From the NCBI GenBank assembly GCA_010093705.1, contig MU006091.1, forward strand, positions 548,702-612,701: 64,000 nt of DNA. The letters run 5' to 3'. This DNA is from Patellaria atrata CBS 101060. Taxonomy: Eukaryota; Ascomycota; Dothideomycetes; Patellariales; Patellariaceae. Shown in pieces: positions 12,396 through 24,284 of this stretch. The first letter of the stretch is position 1. The number at the start of each line of letters is the position of its first letter. The notes below the pieces were generated by a model. It saw nothing but the letters and a program-made list of their open reading frames with translations. It was not told the DNA's origin and made no database searches. A program made the position numbers and the translations under genes.

Positions 12396-14514
12396 GAATG
12401 CAAAGAATAGAAAACTGAGTGAGGAATAACAAAGTTCTCTGAGGAGACTATTGGAGAGATACCTTCTTGCTCTTTAAATACTTTCTCAACTGAATGCTTA
12501 TCCCCTCCAATATCTGATATCTTTTTTCAAACCGCCTCCTCCTTTTCCCCATATTATCGCCACATTGTCGATTCGATAGTGGTAGATCAATGGAGAGGAG
12601 ATTAACATGGACCACAAAGCAAATCATAGAAATCTAGACGAGTCGAGAATCTCAGGATGGGTGCAAATCAATTCTAGGGGTGTGGGATGCGGTTGCGATA
12701 CCATGGAATAAGCCGCTCTCATTTCCCCTGAGAGATGCTTTTTGAAGCGCTGATACTAGTAGTGACATTCATGGTTCCAGTGTTGAGCGCATGATCCACC
12801 TTCGTGTGAGACGTTGTAGTTTGCTCCATGTAGTTGCTCCACGGAGGTATGTGTGAAGCTTTTGGTACAGTACCAATGGAAACTCATCTTTCCCATGATA
12901 CTAACAAGCCACCACATACACAGTTCGGGCCAAGAACACTCGTTAATACGTGCTCCGCCTCGGATTCAGATTAGCAATCGATGGAAAGCATAGTTGGGCT
13001 CTCAATATCTTCTATTCCACACCATCAACAACTGTCCGAGGATTAGCAGTTATCGAATGCAGCAGAGTATTGGAGGTAATCTTAAAACCCCGTGGATTGG
13101 GGATTTTCGTAAGCTCACTGTTATAGACCTCATGCCTAATTTTCCAACAAGTGCAATAGGCAACTACAAGAAATAGGTCCATGAAGCTTCTGCCAGAGAT
13201 GATACGTTGGATAAACTATAGTTGGTGGGTAGTATCGGGCGGAAAGCCCAAGAGAAAATTCGTTATAGCCAAGCTGGCCAAGTCTCGAACGGCATATTTA
13301 TACTCTTCATATCCAGGAGAAGCATACTAAGCACTCTTGGACTAAATGATGACATGTTGCTTCTAAGGTCGAGTTTAGGGAAAGATATCAGAATCAGAAA
13401 ATATACCATGTGGAGCTTCTTGAGCTAGCGTTCCTGGACCAATATAACGAGCCAGGAGTCCTGGTGACTATGGTATTATTGTAGAGCTAAGCAAGGGACG
13501 GGAACGAGACGGGATGCGAACCAGTTATTTGGGAGATCCACTGTGCATGCACAGGCAAGGGCGATCTTCTGTATGTATGATGATGATTTCTGGTAAAGTT
13601 GCCGAGCCGCGGCCATGGGAACGAACAGGCCAAAGCGAAACTTTACCCCCGACACGCATGCGGACAGGCAAGATATGTCCCAAGGAAATTCAATGGCACT
13701 AAGTTGTTTCTTTGCAAGCGGTATTGATGGTGTAGAGTATATGATGAAGGTCGTGAGCCATGACTTGTGTCATGAAAGATCATGCGGGTAGGGTCCAGGG
13801 TTAGTTCTACAGTTTACAAACTACAGTACTGTACAGTAGGTCTATGGTGCGTGATCCGGTGTGGAACCGCCCGCCAAGCTAAAGTTATGGTTGGTTCGAC
13901 TGCGAACTATTCAGAATTCGATCAAAAAGCCTGTTGGGGTGTGCGTGCGAAGGCGAACACGGCCTACAAAAGAGCTGGCTGGTATAGAGGTGATTTGTGA
14001 TATTTCCTTGAGAGGAAAGCGGTTTGTACTGATTGCTTAGTGTAAATTCTTGATTATAGTAAAAGACGTAAAAGGATATATACCGCAGAATTAGAACTAT
14101 AATAGATGTATAAAGCAATATAGTGCTGTTAGCGCGAGATCTGAGAGACTGAGATAAATCGCACTTAGCTCCCGTACCGATCACTGGAATCAAACCTACG
14201 GTTTGTTCAGATTTCTATCACTACTTCTAAGCCTCACCACCCCTCGAGAGTTTTACTAATTAGCACGTCAGCGTTTAAGATTACCTTACTCCATTAAGAA
14301 AAAGTACAACTCACTTAATATTGAGCCAATAGTATCGATACAGCTGCATCACCCACAGGTGGTGCCCATAACTAGATGTACAGTAATGCACTTCACCCTT
14401 GGCGCGATTAATTAGTTCTTCATGTTTCTTTGCTGAATGCGAGCTGGTGGTGCGCGGAGTGCGTCTCCTCACATGCGCCTTGCCCCACATTTGACTGTGC
14501 CTCTCTATTAGCTC
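12396..14514. other. Intergenic, start of gene-poor stretch
   Basis: The first few hundred bases are the oxidase promoter. The rest holds only short open frames on both strands without recognisable domains. A TACAGTACTGTACAGTA inverted motif occurs near 13816-13838. No mobile element was identified by eye. Confidence 0.5.
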
Positions 14515-15021
14515 TTATTCTTCACTGTATAAAGTATGAACGCCTTCTGCGGTTTCACTCGGACCTCCCCCGGTGGTTACTAACTGTACCTTGTCATCGA
14601 GAACTGCCTGCCTGAAATGGTCTGGATAGAATGATAAGCGAAACTTTGTGCAGATGTGTAGCGGCTCGGATCCGAGTATTACGGGATTAAGCTCCTTCTC
14701 AAGCTTGCTTCGGGCGTCCATTGAGATCGAGAGTTTGAAAGCCCCTTTAACGAAATATGAGTGTTCCAATCCATTGGCTCTTGGAAGCCTCTGCTTGGTG
14801 GACATGGTTGCCTGGGGATCAAGACGTCGACTGAGATTCGCATCCGGAGAGCTGCCTCCGACAAGGGAACAGTGTGGGCATTGTGGCTCCCCTGTATCGC
14901 AAACGTAGCATTCCAAATCATTTGTTGGTGTGACCTCTTCTGCTCCCTTGAAATACCTATCCAGAGGCCAGTTGATGGAGGATACCGTCTGATATGTGGC
15001 GCTATCGGGCGCAAATAACAT
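14515..15021 (-). CDS. Orphan open frame with CxxC-type cysteines, possibly one exon of a larger gene
   Basis: An ATG-initiated frame of 168 codons; I do not recognise the protein. It contains a cysteine group CYVCDTGEPQCPHC at about residues 38-51, which could bind zinc, followed by a basic segment and a C-terminal part with SFYPDHFRQAVLDD. The frame stays open upstream of the ATG to near 15090. An acceptor-like CTAAC...AACAG is found at about 15034-15078 on this strand, so the ATG may be internal and an upstream exon is possible. It lies alone in the gene-poor region. There is no homology support from inspection alone. A chance open frame is the main alternative. Confidence 0.3.
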   Translation of the reverse strand: MLFAPDSATYQTVSSINWPLDRYFKGAEEVTPTNDLECYVCDTGEPQCPHCSLVGGSSPDANLSRRLDPQATMSTKQRLPRANGLEHSYFVKGAFKLSISMDARSKLEKELNPVILGSEPLHICTKFRLSFYPDHFRQAVLDDKVQLVTTGGGPSETAEGVHTLYSEE

Positions 15022-17788
15022 TCCTTCGGCAATGAAACTGTTCAGATAAGTTACTTGTCCATGGGTAAAAGTTAGTAATCATTCAGCTTCGTGAGTCTCG
15101 ACTACTGCGGTACCCGCTAACACCCTCTCATTTTAGTCGACCGCGTGCTATACTGAGGGAGACTTATCGAAATACTAACCACTAAACAGATTGTGGATGA
15201 TACCAAATCTAGAACGGTTGAGAAACCCGAAAATATGCGAAATATCAGGGCAAGCTATTGACAAAGCTTAAGTTATGCTATGGACTGAACATGAGCTAGC
15301 AGGCACATTCATGTAAAGCAGCCGATGGTGTGTACTGCATACTTACCTTTTAGAACACGCCCATTCCACGGGTACGGCCCAAGCATCAGCCTACAACTTG
15401 CCCATCGTTCAAGACAAATGGAGTTCAATCCCGGTGTCATCTGTGCGAGAAGAACCTATCGAGGCTACTCATCGAATTTTCCTTTCGACACTTCTCTGGT
15501 ATTCGCTGTAATCGGCTATAGCTCTGCTCTTATGCGATCTCCAACATTGTATCGACTCTGCTTCGGACTAAATGAATGACAAATATTGACAGAAGTTGAG
15601 AGAGAAAACACTTTTTAAAAAAGCACAGCAAGTGATAGTAGGATACTGAATGAACAACTCCGTCGGTAGGTCCTCATATTTTGGTGGTCATCTTAACCTA
15701 GTTCGCTCAGACCCTAGCTCTTGAAGTTCTGATCCCGTAAAATACTGTATCGTCCTCCAGGTCGGAAACTTTCGTAAAGTGATAGATTTCAATGCGATGA
15801 TTGCGTGTAATCCGAATCCAGTTCCCATACCTAGCAGTAGATAACTGTAGCGATGACAACTACTGGAACATAATGAGACCGTTAATATCCAACTGAATAG
15901 GGGCAGACTTGCTATTCCTATTTGGATGGGATCTGGAAAATAATAAGAATGCAACACTCGGTTACTACTATCGCGGAACCTCTAGGAGTAGAACATTTCA
16001 ATATGCGGATGCATTTGAGCATAGAGACTTTCACACTTCATTGCGCACAATATTAAATACTTTAACAAAAAGGGAGAATACCGGCTTCGGTTGACGGGCT
16101 ATCAACAACCTAAATATTTTCATTCCTGGTCACGAACCATCAAGGTATATCAAAAATGAGACCAGCTCGGATAGTGGATTAGGTTAGAGAATTTTCGGCA
16201 CAACCGAGAACATGCTTGATACCGCTATCAGTCTTGGTTTATCGTAAGAACTTCCCCTTTCCTAAGGCGTTTGGATACATGCTAATATATGACGAGTGAA
16301 AATTGTGTTGTACAGTCTAGAAAATTCATGTCAAAATCTGGAAGATCATCTTTGTAGCAAGGCCCTTCGTGAGAAGCCTACAGACGTTTAGAACTTTCGA
16401 CCACTTGACGATTCGGTACCTAATCTGGCGCAAGTACATTTGGGGGGAGCAAAATATTATGGTTCTGATCGCTTTCAAAACAGAAGATGTTCTATATTGC
16501 GTTGGTATATTGAGAATACCTCTCCTGGACAGTTGGGTGTACTAGGTTCTACAACTGTTTTAAGGCCTCTGGATATCGGCTAGCGGAGCCGAATCGAAGA
16601 ATGGACACACCACCTCTGTCCAGTACACTTCTTAATAATGTAGCATTCCGAAGCTCTGAGCTCCACCTAGTAGGTACTCGGCCAATCTGCACAATGAGGT
16701 TCCTGACGTATAAATCCGAAATTCGATCGAAACCCAATTCTATCCGTAGGAATGTAACATTTCTCAATTTCAGTCGATTCTGCATGGCTCTCAGTCTGGC
16801 TCTCGGTCATTCAACCCTCTCAACAGCTTTCCATGGGAATTGCTCGGCTGCGGTCTAGTTATAGAATAAGACAACCCTCGGTATGACTTGCTACGCTGGT
16901 AGATCTGGAAGTATACGGTCAATACGGTCAAGTCATCGCGTGTATGGAATGTCACTCCGATGTGCAGAGGTGGATTGACTGCAAGAGTACAGCAAGGCAT
17001 GGGTGTCATAAAGGCCCATTGATGAGGTAATCCAGTTCAATGGAATATTTCTAGCGTTATTGTGGTAATATTCGAAAGTAGAGCTGAGGATGGAGCAAGG
17101 GTTCTGGTCCCTGCTTTGTTCCTACCACTAGAACTAGTCCTATTGTAGTTCGACGCTAAAGGCACTTTAATTCGACTTCCAGCTCTACTTTGTACCCCCA
17201 CCTATCAGTCATGAACAAATCTAGGTCATACGTATGATATCCATAATCCTCATGATGAGTAAAGGATCACCGTACAAAGACCTAAGGTAGGTGATTCAGA
17301 GCTGTTACGAGGACTGGCCGACCTCCCACCTCCCCCTATCCATTCCATATGAGATAGAACTAAGAGAAAAGAAACTTATCCAACTTGCTTAGGGCATAAA
17401 ATCTAATCTTCGATTAAAGCCCAACTCGTTTTTCACCCAGAACGAAATGGCTATGCGAGTTCTTCGAACTTGAGCCGCAAAAAATAAAATCGCAGCATTT
17501 GAAATGTTCCATGAATACCGTACCAGCGGATGGGTCCATGTGAAGAAGGTACCGAATTGTAACTCTCCATGAACATCGCTTAGCGACTCGAAGAATCACT
17601 TGCTACTTCCCTAAACATACTTTCGTGACTACCGTATGGCATGGCGAATCGTGGATCGACCGCAAGTGCAGTGAAGCGTAATAAGAATTTACAAAATGTC
17701 CGTTAAATCAACTAGACTCCTTCAGCTAGGTCAGCAGTCGCATGTCGGAGCTGAAGGCGAAAAGGGAGTGTAGCATGATCAAACCGTC
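15022..17788. other. Intergenic, gene-poor
   Basis: Nearly 2.8 kb with only short, mutually overlapping frames on both strands. Nothing coding, no RNA gene and no terminal repeats could be supported. Confidence 0.5.
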
Positions 17789-19701
17789 CTAGTGGTGTGG
17801 TTCCTCGAGGTTCTCAGAGATAAGGTGCGAGCGCCCTTCTTGATTCTCGCGTTCCTGGAATCTGGCCTTTTTAGGTTTCCACAGAAGCGGTTGCTTTTCA
17901 GCCGAGAACGATATCGACGGAGTTGTCGAAATCATCCAGGACGCTGTGCTTCCCACAGTAAACATGGCCTTTGATAAGTTAGTGTATGTGCGCACAGCTG
18001 ATTGCTACTGTACTTACTGTCAACACAACGAATGGCAAAATCATCCATTGGCCACCAAGTCGAATGCCACTGGCCCATACATGTTCCACAAAGGGACTTC
18101 CCAGCATGTGGGCAACTGCTTCTGCCATCGAAACGAGCGTATAGAGTCTTGCAGTTTCCTGGCTAGGATCTATAAAGCCTGTAATGACAGATAACATTGA
18201 AGCGCGGGTGCCAAATCCGCCGGCATAAATTACTAGCGCTGTGTGTACTTCTCAGTTACATTTCCGACAAAGAGTTAATAAGGCAATCATACCAAAGATT
18301 AAAAGCGCTGGCGACCAAGCGAGAGTCATTAATGCTAGTCCGATCGCCAGCAGCGTACTACTCGCTCTAGTTACGAATAGGTCTATCACCGCTATTGGTA
18401 CGTGGGATCTTTCCTGGAGGACCATAGTCACGTACGGAAGAAACAGAAGAAAAGTGAAAATGTTCACAGCCGATACAATCGAAATCAACAAGTTTGTCTG
18501 CAAAAGAGCGGATTAGTATCCATGACAGAAATTTTAGTATTGCATTTCTTACCTTTCCAATGGACCATCCAAAAGTCATGGATGTGTACGGTAGCAAAAT
18601 ATCTATGGCTATCCAGCGGAACTGAGCAACAAAAAGCGTCATGAGTCCTAGGAGGATACGCCAGTTCTTCAGAAATGACGTATATCCTTTGTAGCTAGTA
18701 ACACCAAAGGGAGACTTGTCCTGAAATACTTGTGCCTTTTGAGCTGGCATGGTGCTTGGCATAGCATAAAGTACTGGAAATGTCAATGCCAAGGAGAGGC
18801 CGCAAATGAGGTACGGTAACCATAGAGAATGGCCAAGTGCTATATACGCTAATTGAGGACCTATTAGATCAGTCGTAAGATACACTGAGAAAGTACGATA
18901 GAAAGCTCTGCTTCTATAACGGTTGTCAGTAAACCCATACGGTAAATTTGAATCGGATATTCACCTCGTTTCATCTGTAGCTCTATCAGCGGACATCGTC
19001 ATCAACATCGAGAGAGCCATATGCGGGCCGCCCCCTATCAATCGAAAGATAGAGGAGAACCAGACCATCTGAATTGGCACATATGCCCAATAATAAGCTG
19101 TGTGGTCATTCGTCAGCGTTGTCCACTTAATGCGAGCTTCATACCCCTTTTAATAGCCTGTTTTGGTTAGAGATTTTCCATACCGGTGAAGTAGATCCAG
19201 GCCATTTGCAATGTAATACCGATGACTGAAGCAGAGAATATCACTTTACGACCATATCTGTCGGCCAATTGACCAAAGACGAATCCAAAGCAGAGGACTA
19301 AAAATGAATCAGCACTGTGGATGTTGCAAGTTCTCCCGTAGTAACTAACTTGGTATTGCGTCGAAGAAGCCCAACCAGCCACGAACGCATGCTAGATGTG
19401 CCTGTACAACTTCAATCTTGCACATCATCTCGTGGACTTCCTCTAGAGCCCCCAACTCACCCGAGGAACGATAGTACTGGCGACAGATTGCATCTTCCAG
19501 CAATCGAATAGTTGGTGCTATTTGCACAACTTCTGAGATCTCCAACAGCACATTCAATGTGAGGAGCGAGATCAAAGGGAGACTCGATGAAATGCTCGAA
19601 AAGGTCAATCTACGCGCTCCATTGAGCCCAGGATACTGTCCTTTCTCTCTTTCCCCAGAATTTATGGCGGAATAGGAGCGAGCGGCTCCTTGAAGCTGCA
19701 T
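17789..19701 (-). CDS. Major facilitator superfamily transporter
   Basis: Seven exons (19701-19350, 19297-19184, 19097-18965, 18907-18553, 18497-18293, 18238-18018, 17968-17789) give 519 residues, and every junction keeps phase. A hydrophilic N-terminus is followed by the first membrane segment (ISLLTLNVLLEISEVVQ) and a CRQYY element that is common in a fungal drug/metabolite-exporter-like MFS group. The motif A equivalent is FGQLADRYGRK in exon 2. Several further hydrophobic segments follow, consistent with about 12 helices, and the C-terminal tail is charged (PKKARFQEREN...). The substrate cannot be predicted. It is the only clearly intact gene between 12.4 and 24.3 kb. The last acceptor (CAAAG) is the weakest splice site in the model. 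Confidence 0.85.
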
Positions 19702-20599
19702 TGAAGCTAAGTCTCAAGGCAGGCTTGTGCGGTAGTAGCATCCGGGTTCAGTGATGAGTGATCAAAGTTGAAGAGGTAGATCGTGAGCAACTTACACCTT
19801 TTGAAGGTAACTCAAAAGGGTACGTATATGCGGAAATACCGAAGAGCAGTAGAGGAGATTTATCAAGTTTCTATTACAGCTTGGAGCGGTGAATGGAAGA
19901 AACTGCCCGACTTGTTTCAACAATCTATCAGGGGCACGGCGGCCGGTTGTGTTTATACTACGCCTCTCCACTGATACCAGCTGGCGTCCTGATAAACACA
20001 GTCAACAGTATTTCGCGGGTGGTAGTCCATGCTTTCAATCGATGCATTTTGGACACATGCGTATTATACAAGTGCAGTTCATGCCGTGCGAACGCAGCGC
20101 CGGGTGAATTCTACTCGCCCAGCTCAGCTATACAAAAATGCAACAGATGCATGTGGGTTTCACAAGCCCCCTCCATAGTCTTGCGTGATATGGCTGGACT
20201 TACCTGAAAGAGCATTTGAACGGCATAAGCTTTCAACGCCGACTATCGTCGGACGAAGCTTCAAATTGAACTTCATTGCCTATATAACACAATCGTCCTT
20301 ACTCTCAAAAAAACATCTTATTCCCGCATTTTCCTGGGTCTTGCATACGTTAAGGTTATCGCTTTCTCCTCTGTTTAGAAAATGCTGTGTGACTTTTTGT
20401 GTCGCCAATCCCGCCAGCTCTAAAACTCACCCATTTCAACCACAGATAACGATAGATAGCGGTTAGGACTAAAAGCAATTCTGTTGGGGCCTAATAACAG
20501 TCACTTGCATTAATGGGGTGTCAAAAGATATCCACTTTGCAAAATCTCGTAGGTGCGGACGAATACCCTCGGGAAGGGGGTCGGGGGAAGGTGCCAAAG
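19702..20599. other. Intergenic: MFS promoter side
   Basis: No gene is supported. Short plus-strand frames at 19783-20466 overlap each other and lack motifs. Confidence 0.5.
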
Positions 20600-21175
20600 T
20601 CATGGGATGAGTCGTCTAAGTAGCATATGTATGAAAGAACATCGTTTACATCGTGATCTGAGAATAAACGAAAAGATAAGTCCATCTTTGATCCATTCGA
20701 GGGACAGTTTACATTCCCCTCCCGCATGTACAAATTGAGGGGATAGCAGTTGTGAAGTTGTGGGGTCGCGGAAGCAATTGGAGTTGCTTCCGATTTCGAT
20801 CGTCAACTCGTCCGCTCCTCCCCCTGAGAGCAGTTTCCGCTCGATTTCGTCCATATAAGGCGTTCCGTTGCAGAGGAGGGAGATGCAAATGCAAACGAGC
20901 AAGGTGAATAGTGCAACTCCAGTCTCTACTGACCATGCGGAGTGGACTGCCGTGACCCGTGTATTGGATTTGCTCTCGATACGCGCAAGTCCAGCAGGTG
21001 AAGCACATGTGCTTGATTGGAACCGCTTGTAGGAGGCTTGGAATCCAATGATAACTAGGACGATGTACGACTGTACATGATGAGATAAACATTCATCATC
21101 CCGTCGTAAATAGATAATTTCCCCAAACTGTCTGCATGTACTCTTATCCCGGACCGGCCCGCTTCTTCCTCATAA
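20600..21175 (-). CDS. Doubtful open frame without an ATG near its start, one membrane-like segment
   Basis: About 190 codons are open on this strand, with no Met near the beginning. A hydrophobic stretch (TGVALFTLLVCICISLLC) lies mid-frame. If it is coding it must be an internal or 3' exon or a decayed gene. No domain is recognised. It sits alone in the gene-poor stretch, and base composition is like the surrounding DNA. A chance open frame is equally possible. Confidence 0.2.
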
Positions 21176-21955
21176 CTGAGTGATACCATCTGATGCATTT
21201 CTAGAGCCTTTTCTACGCACCCTTGGGCGTTCAGATGCTCACCTCAGGCCGCCGTAACTCATTTTATCAGCTGTGAGATTCCTCACCCTATAACTGATAT
21301 TTGTCGCTTACCAACCATTCAACGTGTGGGTACAAGTCGGGGCGCAGGCGGAGCGGAGCGGACACGGTTTCCATCGGCTGGAAAGCGCGGGGTGCACACC
21401 CATCCCACCTTGTCGGTTCAAGCTAGGGCAAGTCGGGCTAAATAATTGAGGTGATCGCGGCAACCTGGAAACGGGATGGGCGTCTTTTCGAATGCACGTT
21501 ACCCCGGCACGGACTCGAGATAGTTTTCAAAAGGACGTGATTTATTTTGGTCATTTGTTTAACGAATAGTAAAATAAAGAATCTATATACTTATCTAAGA
21601 TCGCGGCCCAAAAATGTCGAAGATTCATGTGCGATATGATATTTTAGATAAGGTAGTAGAAAGTTCAGTTTCTGAAAGACTGGACGGGAATATGAAAGTC
21701 GTGTTGCGCTAACTGTAGACGGCATAGCGTGAGATACACTCCCTGACAAAGCAAAGTGGCCTGCACATTTGGCCTAGGGGCATGACGTAGCGGCTGGTGA
21801 AAGCTTCGAAGCCTGATTTTGATGCTGGATGTCAAAAGGGTCCTCGACACTGTCTACCACATTCTAACTTGCTATTCTTTTACAATAGAACCAAATTCAA
21901 TACCCCACTTATCTATTGACATATTTATTCTTCGAAGTATCGAATAAGCCGAAAG
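21176..21955. other. Intergenic, partly AT-rich
   Basis: It contains GC-rich sequence (21340-21520) followed by AT-rich sequence (21540-21660). No gene is supported. Confidence 0.5.
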
Positions 21956-22384
21956 ATGCCGTCCGACCAAAGAGAAGACAACACCCAGGACGAGCAGCAG
22001 CAGCCAAAAGGCCCGTTCCACTAACTCTTACCCCTTCCTCCACCCCCCGCAATCCTCCCCATCCGTGCGTTTTCTAACCGACCTCCAGGACCCCTCTCCA
22101 AAATCGGTGACCCCTTAGGCAATGCCCTAGGGACGGGTCTTCGCCCGCTCGGCGCTACCGTCGAGACGATTACCAAACCCGTGACCGGTGCAGTAGGCAA
22201 CGTGACGAAGCCAGCCGCAGCTCCTTTAATGGGACACCAGGACGAAAAAATGGAAGTACTGGGCGGGGACAATAAGGATAGTTACGAGCATAAGAAGGAG
22301 AGTATTGGGGGGAAGGAGCAGACGGGCGATAATCCGCTTGGATTAGATCAAACGGGAAGATTCGGCTTTAGAGATGAGAAGTAG
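21956..22384 (+). pseudogene. Small hydrophilic protein gene interrupted by one in-frame TAA (or with an unresolved intron)
   Basis: An ATG at 21956 opens a Gln/Asp-rich start (SDQREDNTQDEQQQPKG). The frame meets TAA at 22022-22024 and then continues open in the same frame to TAG 22382-22384. The downstream part is repetitive and Gly/Pro/Thr-rich (SKIGDPLGNALGTGLRPLG, VTGAVGNVTKPAA) and ends in a charged, Gly-rich tail. A CTAAC branch site and CCTCCAG acceptor (to 22088) are present, but the only nearby donor (GTTCCA at 22015) would shift the frame. No canonical intron therefore restores one protein. It may be a pseudogene, a sequencing error or a gene with an unusual start. I know no function for it. 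Confidence 0.4.
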
Positions 22385-24284
22385 GACACGAAGTGTTGTT
22401 ATACGGCTGTATGTGCTATATTGTATAATTAGAAGTTGGATAGGGATCAAATGAACACAATTCTTGGATGGTACCTACTAGGACACATATATGAACCCTT
22501 CAGAATAGGAACGAACGTTGAGAATGGAGATGGCAACTTGAGACTCTAACCCACTCTGTATTACGGGTATGTAGACTAATGATAATACTATACTACAACT
22601 GAGCGCGCTCTGTAATCTTCTCTTAAGCTCGTCCAATTTTCATTTTCGGTAATGCTCATAAGAAACGTAAGATATACGCTTGTATACAGGACTTGCAACT
22701 TCCACAATTTCCCTCACTCAGATTCTAAAAGCACAAGGTAATAATTAGCTATTGAAACCTTACGATGAGTGAGGGCCGTGTTGTACGAGAGTTTCCGCGC
22801 ATCGTAATAAACAATATGAGAAAACACAGAGTGCTTGAAAGCAAGGTAGAAGTACGCTTGATACTGTTTACCGCTCGGTTGTTTAAAATCTCTCTTGTAC
22901 GGTGTATCTTCAACAAAGGCTAGATACTCGTGCAATTTGATCTATGTGTCTGACGTTAATATGAAGCTTATACCGGAGATAATAACCGTCTACGGTCACA
23001 ACGATCAAATAAGTGAAACCGAACTCTATTTGATAACCAATGAAGTGGAGAATGACTCGACCAGCCATCGTGTAGCAAATGCTCTTCTCATATATCTGAG
23101 TTATCCGATTAGTTGAATCTAAGAAGAAAGGAAAGATTGGCACGGTTGTATATTCATGTTATGATAACTTCTGCATGGTGCGCCTTGCAGATTCGAGTTT
23201 TGAATGGTGGAGTGCCGGGGCCAGTGTAGGAGATTGATGGGACTTTACTATTCCATTGCAGCTGAACAGAAAATGATATGATTTTTGTTGCATTTGAGAA
23301 TGATCTCGAGAAAGTTGAAATATGTTAGCGTATTAAAGTCTGCTTGTCTATGTGCGACCGTGATCACTCTTAAAAACAGTAGAAGTTTTGTTACACGAAC
23401 AAGTACGAGATATCAAATATTCTATAGTTACGCTTAGAACTCCGTTCGGCCATGACGTTGAGAGTCTCCTGTATCCCCTATTTCTACTACTGTTGCAGGG
23501 CATTTAGCATTTCGCTCGAAAACTAAGAGAGGGGAAAGAACATTCTCAACATAAGAGTAACTAACTTAAGTAGTTCAACAACTTCTTTGCGTTTAGCGAA
23601 TCCAGTTCAAGGGGACCATCCTTTTGATACTCTGATGATTGCTGGATCCGTAATTCCTTGGATATCCAAAGCTGACCCGTAGTCAGTCGTGACAAATGGA
23701 GTTACCCCTCAGTACGTCGCAGAGAGCTTGTAAGTCAGCAGATCACTTACTTCAGTATCATGACGTTACTGAACTATACAGTATGCGAGAGAGGTTACCG
23801 CAGGTGTTGAATGTCAGAAGTCGCAAGTGACATATGGCCTACCGAGTAATGAACTGGACGGGAGCAAGTTTTCTGGACTTCAAAATTCACCCTGCTCTAT
23901 GCACTTTCTTGTCCTTCGGTGGTACTATATAAATTTTGAAGTAGCTTTGCGGGCCATCATAAGTAGTTCTATCGAAGGGTTCAGTTACTGCAGGCGAGCG
24001 TTAGCATGTAATAGAGTTCAATTATAATACGGAGATGCGACTTAGATGAAAAAAGAAGGCTCTGTATGTATATGCGTTATATGGTATGGAGGTAAAGTAC
24101 ATCCAATGTAGGTAGGTACCTTAAGGTAGAGATACCGTACGGAGTACAGTAAAAGGAGCTTCTATGAACGGTTAAAGCTCGGATGAGTGTTTGTTGCTGT
24201 TACCCCTGCAATTAAATTGGGTAGCTCATACCATCATAAAATTCTAAAGAATTCCCATTATCAAATTGAAAGCGGATTGTAATA
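22385..24284. other. Intergenic, end of gene-poor stretch
   Basis: No gene is seen. The 11-mer GTACGGAGTAC is at 24137-24147. The last part is the promoter of the gene at 24285. Confidence 0.55.
24137..24147 (+). other. GTACGGAGTAC motif, copy 1
   Basis: A complete GTAC-GGA-GTAC 11-mer in a promoter region. Its exact reverse complement occurs at 38056-38066, and partial copies lie at 1591, 29068 and 51845. Function is unknown. Confidence 0.4.

Noticed and set aside
14130-14215. tRNA gene on the minus strand (GGTTTGATTCC B-box-like)
   Set aside because: The T stem and acceptor stem do not pair, and no anticodon arm could be drawn.
12396-24284. Decayed transposon in the gene-poor stretch
   Set aside because: No terminal repeats, target duplications, transposase or polymerase motifs could be seen; base composition is not extreme enough to claim RIP by eye.
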